Assembly (NCBI RefSeq): GCF_000003605.2
Contig: NW_003108586.1
Coordinates: forward strand, 304,242 to 341,463
Length of the DNA: 37,222 bases
Direction: 5' to 3'
Source of the DNA: Saccoglossus kowalevskii
Lineage: Eukaryota > Hemichordata > Enteropneusta > Harrimaniidae
Part shown: one piece after another, positions 11,201 through 23,200 of the stretch
How positions within the stretch are numbered: position 1 is the stretch's first letter
Layout: each line of letters opens with the position of its first letter
Notes under the pieces: model-generated
Databases searched by the model: none
Seen by the model: the letters and a program-made list of their open reading frames with translations, nothing else
What the model was told of the DNA's origin: nothing
Made by a program: the position numbers and the translations under genes

Positions 11201-14200
11201 ATCACAGCAATTTCTCAAGTATGAAGCCATCAACACTAAAATAACTTAATAGCTATTAGTTCATGAGAGCTTTAGCAACCCTCGCAGAACTTCAGGATAT
11301 CCCTCCCATCATTGATGCAGTCTCTCCCTGTTTGACTCCTCTTCATCACCTCTAGTACATTTCATAATCTCCTTGCAAACTTCTGTAACTAAATTGCTAT
11401 ACCCGTGTTGCACACTCCAATGATCCTTCTTGCACATCTCTTATATAGTTCTGTGAAACTTTGTGTGTACCTAGTGTACAAGTACATTCCTGCAACTCTT
11501 CTTCCACACCTGTTGCACACACTCATGACTCGCTCTCTTGTGGCTCATGTTGTACACATGTTAACACGTACACTTCTATATCATGTCTTACACAATCCAG
11601 TCATCCATTTTGCACATCACTTCTATAGTTCTGTGAAGCTTCTAGTATAGCTAATCCCTGCAACTCTACCTACACTCCCCCATCACCTTCCTTGCACTAC
11701 TGTAGCCAATCGCATACCTGCTGCACACTGCCTTGCACATTTCAGTAATTTACCATGCACCTGTTGCACACTNNNNNNNNNNNNNNNNNNNNNNNNNNNN
11801 NNNNNNNNNNNNNNNNNNNNNNNNNNNNNNNNNNNNNNNNNNNNNNNNNNNNNNNNNNNNNNNNNNNNNNNNNNNNNNNNNNNNNNNNNNNNNNNNNNNN
11901 NNNNNNNNNNNNNNNNNNNNNNNNNNNNNNNNNNNNNNNNNNNNNNNNNNNNNNNNNNNNNNNNNNNNNNNNNNNNNNNNNNNNNNNNNNNNNNNNNNNN
12001 NNNNNNNNNNNNNNNNNNNNNNNNNNNNNNNNNNNNNNNNNNNNNNNNNNNNNNNNNNNNNNNNNNNNNNNNNNNNNNNNNNNNNNTACCTTCTGACATC
12101 GACATAGGCAGTTTGTAATAAAACAATAAAACATGTATTACCACATTCATAGTGAAAAAATGTAACATAGTTATCGTAATCCGTCATATCATGAACAGCT
12201 ACTTTGATCCACCTGGACATCCCAGTATCCTAGTTACCTTGGGCATGCGCATTCGCATTTTTCTGAGTTGGAACGCTCATGCAAGAGCGAGATTGTAACG
12301 GGATCTTGGTATCATGTCACCGTACCGGTAGTTGCAAACCCCAAGTAATGTACCTCTGGTATAACACATTATGTGGAAATAGCTCAAAAATTGTTTTGCA
12401 TTTGTTTTTATGTCACTTTGATGCTATGACCTTTGTCATGTATTTACATTCAAATTCACGCATAAGGTGAGATCTCGCAATGAATGGAAAATGGTTATTA
12501 TCACAAAATATTTAAGGTAAATCATGGTCATGCAATGATTATGGCATAGAATTTATGTTTATGCGTTTATGTTCTGTAACCATCAATTTATGTTCTGTAA
12601 CCGTCAATTTATGTTCTATAACCGTCAATTTATGTGCTATAACCGTCAATTTATGTTCTGTAACCATCAATTTATGTTCTGTAACCGTCAATTTATGTTC
12701 TGTAACCATCAATTTATGTTCTGTAACCATCAATTTATGTTCTGTAACCGTCAATTTATGTTCTGTAACCGTCAATTTATGTTCTATAACCGTCAATTTA
12801 TGTTCTGTAACCATCAATTTATGTTCTGTAACCGTCGATTTATGTTCTGTAACCGTCAATTTATGTTCTGTAACCATCAATTTATGTTCTATAACCGTCA
12901 ATTTATGTTCTGTAACCATCAATTTATGTTCTGTAACCATCAATTTATGTTCTATAACCGTCAATTTATGTTCTGTAACCATCAATTTATGTTCTGTAAC
13001 CGTCAATTTATGTTCTGTAACCATCAATTTATGTTCTGTAACCGTCAATTTATGTTCTGTAACCGTCGATTTATGTTCTGTAACCGTCAATTTATGTTCT
13101 GTAACCATCAATTTATGTTCTATAACCGTCAATTTATGTTCTGTAACCATCAATTTATGTTCTGTAACCATAAATTTATGTTCTGTAACCATCAATGTAT
13201 GTTCTGTAACCATAAATTTATGTTCTGTAACCGTCAATGTATGTTCTGTAACCATCAATTCATGTTCTGTAACCATAAATTTATGTTCTGTAACCATCAA
13301 TTTATGTTCTGTAACCATAAATTTATGTTCTGTAACCATCAATGTATGTTCTGTAACCATAAATTTATCTTCTGTAACCATCAATGTATGTTCTGTAACC
13401 ATCAATTTATGTTCTGTAACCATCAATGTATGTTCTGTAACCATCAATTTATGTTCTGTAACCGTAAATTTATGTTCTGTAACCATAAATTTATGTTCTG
13501 TAACCGTCAATTTATGTTCTGTAACCGTCAATTTATGTTCTGTAACCATAAATTTATGTTCTGTAACCATCAATTTATGTTCTGTAACCATCAATATATG
13601 TTCTGTAACCATCAATTTATGTTCTGTAACCGTCAATTTATGTTCTGTAACCATCAATGTATGTTCTGTAACCATCAATTTATGTTCTGTAACCATCAAT
13701 TTGTTTTGTAACCGTCAATTTATGTTCTGTAACAGTCAATTTATGTTCTGTAACCGTCAATTTATGTTCTGTAACCGTCAATTTATGTTCTGTAACCGTC
13801 AATTTTCTGATATATCAATATATAGTTAAGCTAAAATGTGACGACATAATGTTTACATCACTAAAATACAAATAACTTTCTCAAAATTAAGAATACTACT
13901 CAACGTTGACCAGTTCACTCTATGTATACACTTGTGTCCATACGCTGAATGAAACTGTTGATCTTATTTTGTGAGCAATATGAAATTTCTTTCAAGCAGC
14001 ATAGTGGTTCTAGCTCCAGACTAATTTCAGGTCTTGGGTACATGTCAAAAATAGATTGACCCTAAAGTGGGTGAGTAGGCCACAAATGGGAATGCCACAA
14101 TAAGAGGTTTATTCACCTATGTATGTGATATTGGGTGAATCTTAGCCAAGGACTACATGGTAATAACAAATTATTTTAATTCAATTTATTTACCATGGCT

Positions 14201-17200
14201 TTATCTGAATTTCTCTTCCCACCAAATCCACCAGCACCAACAACAAAGCTGCCAAACTGGGTGGTTGCTACAAGTTCATTCCCTTCATCAAATGTTTTAA
14301 CTGAAATTATGTGAAAACACAGCATTATAAAACAATCATTAAATATAACAAAACATGGAATAGTCCCTGTTATATATTTGACAAAACATGACATAGTTCT
14401 TGTTATATATTTGACAAAACATGACATAGTCCCTGTTATATATTTGACAAAACATGCATAGTCCCTGTAATATATTTTACAAAACAGGTAAGAAATTAGA
14501 AATTAGATTGATAAAATAGTCATTCACTTTAATGACAGAATACATACTATTGAGAATAATCAAAGCACCAGATCCCTTGTCTAATATATCAACCACGGTG
14601 GATTCAGAATGCAACGTTCCTTCTGTGGCCAATGGTTTATGGAGTTCCAAATACTGTTCTCCATGGAGAATCTAAAGCAGAAAACAAGATTAATGTTTCA
14701 ATAAATGACACAAGACACATGGTTTTGGCGAGGAGCGAGTTGCGGATGCCGCAGTGAACAGCTCTATGATGTGACTCACATGTGAATTGCATCATGATGC
14801 TGAGCGCGTGGTACCTGCCTGGGGTCAACCTTCCACCAGCAGAGACTGTACAGGTGGGCGTCATGGCTGGCGTCCCCCCTGGCGAGAGCCTGCAGATAGA
14901 CTCACAACCCCAGGGGTGTAAACAGCGTGGGTACCCATGTAAAGTCTGCTTGGTCTGTGGTGGAAACCCCCTTACCTGTTTATTGCTAAGGTTGTTCATG
15001 AGCAGATAAACATGAGTTACACTTGAGTGAGATTGGTAATTGTTTAGAAAGTGGTTATATAGAAACCTGTGCATAAACGGGTGAGTGGGAGGTCCGCTGA
15101 AACGATGTGCATCGTACGGAGCGGCAAAACAAACTGATGCTTGAAGGGGACACAAGCACAGATAAGCAAATGAACAGTCTGGTGTTAATTAATGTAAATC
15201 TGACTGAAAGACGAAATGTGAGCAAATATTGCATGAAGCACAATGTGGCATGGGAGGTGTCAAAATATGAAAAAGGGATGCAAGCTTGGTTAATGCATGT
15301 CATAATTGAGCATTCACACAGATTATATTAATAATCATACTGTAAATACATGAGTGATTTATATTGAGTCTACATTCAGCTTTATTAAATTATTATTTTC
15401 GGGGTCAGCAGGCAAAAACCTCAAACTGCCAAACTGGTTACAGCTAGTCATTTAAGTATAGACAATTATTATCTTATCAATCAGAGACTTATCAGAGGTC
15501 AGTGCAATTGATGACTTAGGTAATTAGGCTTAGGTAATTAGGTACATGTAGAACTAATCAAACCTAGCACTGAATATCAATATGCCAAAAGCGGTTAATT
15601 AGTATGCAAGTTAAGATATTAATTATTATATGCAGATTTATGGTTGAAACTAATCAAACCAAGCATTTGTAATAATTAGGCTAAAAGTAGTTAATTAGTA
15701 TGCAAATCAAGCTTATTAATATGCATGTATTTGTGTTAAAAGCGTTAAATGACGTTTATATGAAACTCAAGGCGCTCATGTGATCTTTACATACTTGTAC
15801 ATAGTCAATGTGTTTTAGATATGGAAGTCACAGAGAATTAAGTTTACACTACAACATTTATAAATATTTCTGTTGCTGTTTTATTTTTTTACTTTTTTTT
15901 TATTTTTATTTTATGAATGTCCTCATGAATAATTTATCACAAGACATAATGATCAGTAACATCATGACAGTCAAAGTGACTTAAGGGGAGGTGTCGTCAC
16001 CTGGGCACACGTGAGTCCCATTCGACAATAACAATGCACGCATAGATGTTTGTTTGTAAACAACGATATGCTATGGTCGTCTTCTTTTTAACTAAAATTT
16101 AATCCATTCGAAAGCCATAAAAAGAACGTATTAAACAAATTTATGGTAGTAATAATTTATCGGTTTGTACCTTGGTGGGATCTATATCAAGGCCAGGAAC
16201 ATTGGTAAATCCACCTGTCATAGCAGCAAATGCAGGAATCACAGCAAATGTTGGCAATACACAGAATTCATCACTGCCTTCAAATAAGAATTTCAAATAG
16301 TCCTCATCTTTGGTTGAGACCCCAACTGTAATAGTAAGTCAAAAATCATCAGATTTTACCCTAAGAATAAATATTCATATTTGTGGTTATCACAGATTAT
16401 ATTTAGGTTTTGTGTCAGAACTCAAAGAAAAAAAAAAGAAATATTAAATTTTCATGAAAAATAAAATATATTAATAGTAATTTTAAAATGAAAATTATGT
16501 TTATTTTGTGTAAGGTGACAAAAATTCACTTTGATATACAAGGGGTTCAAAGAATAATGAACAAGCATTGAGAATGCACTGTCTGTTCTATATTAAATAC
16601 AAAGTCCATCACTAATAGTGATTCACAATTATGGGGATTATTATTGGCTATAGTGATGTATTCTGTTGTATACTGAACACAAACAAATGAGTACAAAAAG
16701 GTTTAACTAGAGTGCATTAAGGACGATAAAGTGTGAAAGATGCTAATATATCTTTTGCTATAAAGACTAACTGCAACAGTTCTTCCATTGCAGGCACTGC
16801 AAACAAAAATATTGTGGCTTGCACTGTCAACCTAATATGTTTGAGTTTGAATGAAATTGTCTCAGCCATTTCAGAGAAACAGTTTTGAACAAGTTGATAA
16901 ACTAAGATTTAAGGATTTTATACAAAATGGACATATATTTGTCAAATTTGATTGAATCACGAACTAACAAATCTTACAGTATTATCTGCGAGTCTAGTAC
17001 TTGTATACAAACTTTTAACTTGAATCAGAATTGAATAAAAATATAATGGCTGGCAGTCGGCCATTTTTGTTCGAATCTCAAAAAAAAAAATTATGTGCAC
17101 CTGTAACCTGATATGCATGATCTTGATAAGTTTGAATAAAATTGATCTGTCCATCTCCGAGAAACATTTTCGAACACGTTTATACATCGGAATTCACCAA

Positions 17201-20200
17201 ATTTTAAATCCAAAATGGTCACCGGTCAGCCATATTTGATTTAATTGTCATAATGTTTATGTTTGAACAAATTTGGTCATAGCTTGTCTGAGAAATGGCT
17301 TTGAGTGCATGGACAGACTTCATCTGAAATGGGTAATAAACAGAATTCAAGCCTAATACACTTTCTTTCATATTTATGCTATCACTTAAACAGAAACAAT
17401 TGTGTGTACAACTTCCTAATAACAATTTGAATTATACATTTATATTTGAAAATGTTTATTTTCAATTACCTCCAAGTGCATATAGAATAATATTGTCAGG
17501 TCCATAAGTAAAGTTGGGTGACTTCTGTGTATGTCCAATGGCTTGACTCTTAAAGACAAAACAAAAACACAATACACAGAGTTCAGTTATTGAATATTTT
17601 CAATGTGCTACAAACAAAATTAAAATTTAATTTGGATTTGATTTTTTTCATCAAAAGAAACTCTTTGAGTGACACCACTTTCCTGCCAACATTTTGAGGC
17701 AACATTTAGAGCAATTCATAATTTGTTATAATTCCTTAGTAATTTTGAACCAAATAGACAAATCTTAATCAAAATTTTGAAAAAAAATATGCCAAAATTC
17801 TATTAAATGTGACAAATTTTGACCTTGGTGCTCTAAGGGTTAACGTCAAAAGGTTAAAATGTAATTTGTCTTTGGAATTCTAGAAACATATAACATATGT
17901 CATGATAATTAATTTTGCAACACAAACATGTACCCAACAAGAACCACTATATCTTCAAAATTCTTTGCGATTTAATACATATTTGGCACTTACAACATTG
18001 ACAGCTGATGTATTGTTGGGTTTTATGGATCTTTCATTGTTTTCATCCACCGATAGAGCTTGCATTGCTAAGCCAGTACTCTCTGAAACAAAAACAAAAT
18101 AGTAATGTAAATTCTTTTGTCTCTAATCGTGTTGTTGGTAATCAAACCGTTCACACCTGGTCCAAGGAAATCAGTAAGTCAGACAGATTACGATACCGTC
18201 AGAACATTCATTAAAATCGTCAAATTTACCTAGTTTTAAAAGGGAAAAAATGGTGTGTACCAACATGCTGAAGTCGCTAAACAAATCTTGTCAAAATGGC
18301 GTCAGTCATGTTAACTTGGCCGATCGAAAAACCTGTGATATTTCTGATTCTTGGGGGGGTTCATAACAATGCATGTCAACTATACAACAACTAATGACAT
18401 TATTCGATACACCAGTATATAACAATGCTTAAATTTTTGCAAATAAATAGATTTTTGTAGCACTGAATCGCGCACATTGTCCTTTTAACATTTTAAAACA
18501 TCACCATTTGCATTTACAATCAAAAAGAGCATCGATAAAAATCGCCCAATTTAACATTAATAAAATGCAGGTGTGACAAATAACAAATCAGCTCACCAAT
18601 TTTTAATGATGTTTCTATCGTAAAATGTCAAAATCAAAGACAAATATTGGTTTTCACGCTGAGAAGAAGGGTAAATAAAATAGAGTTTATTTCAATTACT
18701 CCAAAAGTCAAACACGAAACATTTCTGGGTAAAGGTATGAAAATTTGTTGCGAAAATGTGTCGCTGATGGTAAAATAGATAAATTAAAAAACTACTCGCC
18801 GGCTAAAATATACCCTTATATGTGGAAAAGCTTGAATTCTGGAATAAACAACTAAGTTGTAAAAAAACAAATAGCACTGACGATGTCAAAAATAGTGACC
18901 GACTGTGCACGGATCACATGACAATGTGCCGCGCATACCCACAACATGCCTTTGTCAGGGAAGGAGGCCAATTCACACCGTTGCCAGACCGGGGAGAGAG
19001 GGACTGTGGGTCAGCAGATCTTCAAAGAGACTTCTGAATTTTTCATTTCTGTATAATTATAAGTATTGATGCACAGAGTACTTTGAGTGTATTTACATAA
19101 AGGAAGTAGTTTCCATGGTCACAACTGAGATTCATATCAAACACAATATGATGCTCTGACTGTAATAATTTCAGGGCAAGTTTCAGTAGTTTAACTATGT
19201 TCTAGTAAAGATTCAAGTTCAAATATAAATGGACATTTTGTTGTTGCAAAGATATGCTGATATGATTTGATAACTGGGCAGCATGTTGTACAAGATGACC
19301 TATTAGAACACACCAAACACAATATTTATTAAAGATAATAAATGACTTCCCTGTGAAGACTGACAGGGTCTTTAAAAGACAATAAACCGTTTAATACCTT
19401 GGATTGTAGTTGGAATGTCAGCATCTGTGAAGTCAGTGATATTGTTCCAACTGTCTCGAACTGAAAATTGACAAAAATGTTATTTGTAATATTTTTAAAT
19501 TTCTTTTTATTTTGATTAACTTGTTAAAGATGGATGGCGACAAAAAAAAAATTCCGGTAAAACTCACCCTGCTCTGGGGTTGCTGCTAAGTTCTTCTTTT
19601 TATAAATTGCACCTTTGCTTCGTTGGAGTCGTACTTTAGAAAGGATAAAAATACTATTCTGTCATGATTTTAAAATCACTAAGCATTTCCAGCAAATTAG
19701 TATTTTCTCAATAAATACATTTTGAGACTGCATGTATAATCACAGATTCTATCTTCTAGTCAATCAATCAATCAATCTTTATTAACAATTAACTCAATCC
19801 CAAGAGAGTGAGAAATGGTTAGAAATAAAAAAATCAGAAAAAAAAGAACATTGAGAGATCATCAAACAGAAACACAACTGAAATAAAAAAAAAAAATTTT
19901 AAAGGACGTTTTCTGTAGCAACTATTTAAAGTGTGTTAGTCGTCTCGCTGCATCATGTTCGACATGGGTTCCATAGCCACATATACAAGGTGTGTAAAAT
20001 ACATTGTTCGACATGAATTTTTAACATACACCGCACGATGATCAGTGTGGCCTGCTGATGCCAATATGACATTGCGCACAAACATTTGCTGTTACACCAC
20101 TAGTTGTGCTAATTCACGGGTGCGTCGTTGATGCAAAAATCATACATTGATATATTAGTTATCCTGAAAAACGTCTCACTATAGTTAGGAAGTTTGTAAT

Positions 20201-23200
20201 AATTTGGTGAAAACGCAGGAAAACTAGAGTCAAAATATCATATCACCTATCCAGCAATCACCAAGTTCACTCAACTTGAATTTGGGGATTCCATTTTGAC
20301 TTATGATTCCTACAAAATCAGTCAGTGGGCAAACTAGTGATGACCACTAGCCTTTAATAATAAATTTCTAATTTTTTTAAATGAAATATAATTTTTTTTA
20401 TGTTTTGTTATTAGTATTTGAATATTTGATGGAAATGACATCAATTTTTTCTGAATACCGCAAACTCCATAGTCAATCTCCATCGTGACAACAATGACAG
20501 TGTTACAAAGTTAGAATGATACTGTAAAATACTTTATTTAAGCTGGAATTAATTTTTGCTAAAAAAACAATTTGTTTTTTTCGCATGCAGTTTATTTTCA
20601 CTAATGAGTTATCGAGTTGAATGTAAAATATAGAAATTTATTTTAACTGAATCACCCCTTCAGAGAAAATAGCAAAAAATAAATTTCAATCGAAAGTAAA
20701 GTAATTTACAGTAACTCCTCACCCTGTGCCGCCCATCCAGCACCACATTCAAATATTGTATGGTTTTCATCACAGCTTTCATGACACATAAACACTACTA
20801 ATGGAGCGATGTACTCTGGCTTCAATGCATCAATCATATCTGAAAATTAAATTAAAATATAATTTATTATTTATACTACAGGTACATGTATGTTTAATCT
20901 ATAATGTATGTGCCAAATTTGAACAAAAGCTGACAAAGCATGCATAAGATACCACGTTTTCAAAAAAAACAAAATGGCTGCAAGTCGGCCACTTTAATTC
21001 AATGGTGAAATGAATCCTCATAGATATGTATCCTAACATGTATAATGTATGTACAATATTTGAACAAAAACTGACAAAAGATGCATAAGATACCATATTT
21101 GAAAACAAAACAAAATGGCTGCCAGTCAGCCATCTTGGATTGAATCAGTAAACCCATGCATGTGTATATGTCCCAGATAAAGTACTAGGCCCATACAAAG
21201 AATGAACCGATTTGGCCCACAGGGCTCTGAAATATGACTTCGGACGGACGGATGGGCGGACAAAGACTTCATTCAAACATGGACTAATTATCCAATTCAC
21301 CAGATATAAGAGAATGTTAAACCAAGATAGAAACACACATTATTTAGTTTGATCATTATATAAAGCATATGGGACACTTCTAATTTATGAAAAATATGAT
21401 ATAAGTATTCAAAATAGGAGTCATATTCAGGCGAAAACAAAAACTTCTGTTACAATTGCATCAACGGAAAAGATGTTATGATAATGCAAATATGAACAGC
21501 GCTTGAACCTAACATTACACATAGATGATGATTTGAACACCAAATGCTTTATAATAATTGAGCAATGCCAAGGGCACTCACTAAATAGCAAGGCTACATC
21601 TCCTGACTGTAATGGTTGCACCTGAATTATCTTCCCACCTCTTGAATGCAAGGTAATTTGTGAGTTATAAAAATGTCGTCATCATAAGAATAATTCAACA
21701 CTATTGAGTGCCGTCATTTCTTTCTTTACATATTTTTCAATAATTTCTTCCTTAATTTTGAACAAAATGGACATAATTTTCCATTTGCTACAGATTTTGA
21801 TCAAAATTTCTGAAAAATACGGAAAAAATTATATTTATCTTGTTGAAAATGGATAAAAGTTGAGTTTGGCACTTAATAAGTAATGATACTGTAAATACAA
21901 TTAGTTTTAATTTTATATTTTCGTTTTAATCCATTAAATTAAATCCATGAGAAACATGTAAAATTACAAAATCCAGGAAGTTTAATGATATAAAAATATA
22001 GTGAAATCGAATACATTGAACCAGTTTAACAAAATGATTCATTTATATATTTATTGAGAAAAATTACAAAATGCATACAACTTACATTGAGGCATGACGG
22101 TTGCAGTCAACCTTGATCCGGCCATCGGCACAACGGTGTTGGTATGTATATTGTATTTTTCACCTTCTATTGCAAGAGTGTTGGCTAATCCAATAAGACC
22201 CAGCTTTGCTGGAAAATGAAAGTAAACCACTCATAAATGATTCCCTTTTTTTTATTATGAATTCAAAGTAAAGTATGCCCTCTATGATGAAATCAGTGCT
22301 GAAACTTTTAGGTTGTAGTTTATTAAAACGATTTTCAATTGAAATCAGTTGCTTTCAAGATCGTATTGTTGTGGAACTATTGTGCAACATATTAACTTAT
22401 ACATGTGAAATATGCAGGAAAAATGTTCTCCACATATCTTGAAAATTGCACTTAGTTACACCAAAATTGAATTTGATTGACATTTGATAGCGATTTACGA
22501 AATTCACAAATTTGAAGATGATCAGATAAAAATTGTAACCACAAAAAGAAGACAATTTTAAGTTAAATTTAATGAAAAATATACATAGGTACATGGAACA
22601 TGTATTATCTAACGTGGCAGAGAATCCAAACTGGTTAATATAAAATCAAAGTTTGAAAGAAATTGGTAGCAACTGTTTGAGTTATTGTAACAACAAGAAA
22701 AGTTTCATGACAGAATCAACAACGACGACAACAATAACAATGAGGAAGACCAACATTTTCCCTCATACAATGTATATCTTGCTTTTCATCTTTCACATTT
22801 CATAATGATACTGACAAGGTATTAAAGAAATAAAATAAACCTTTCACCGATAACAATCCTACCTGCGCTGTAATTGGCCTGACCAAAGTTACCATACAAA
22901 CCAGCCCCAGAGGAAGTCATAATAATTCTACCATATTTTTGTTTCTTCATGTGTGGCCAAGCTGCTCTCGTGACCTGAAATGACCCCCGCAGATGGACCC
23001 TATGGATCAAATCTACACAAAGATAGAAATGGAATTAGGTTATGATTGCAATAGCTAAATATTATATAAAGTGATTTCCTATTGGTTGGAACACTGTGAT
23101 GTTATTACATTTTGGCCAACCAGCATGGGCGTTACAAACAAAACATGGAAGGTACTTGCTCAACATTAGGTTATGCTCACTATCATAACCATGATATTTA

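Noticed and set aside
11683-12220. ORFs spanning the N gap
   Set aside because: They consist mostly of unknown residues and carry no information.
12539-13829. Three overlapping ORFs of 380-424 codons that look like repeat proteins
   Set aside because: They are the 21-bp minisatellite read in frames that happen to lack stops; the period is divisible by three, both strands are open, and the array lies inside an HSD17B4 intron.
12087-14193. Search for the missing hydratase exon in sequence next to the gap
   Set aside because: No stretch on the minus strand encodes the GDWNPLHIDP-like or HGLCTFGF-like block, so I did not place an exon here.
22822-23010. ORF starting at an internal Met in exon 6 and ending in intron 6
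   Set aside because: It is a fragment of HSD17B4 exon 6 reading past the donor; the true exon is 22863-23012.
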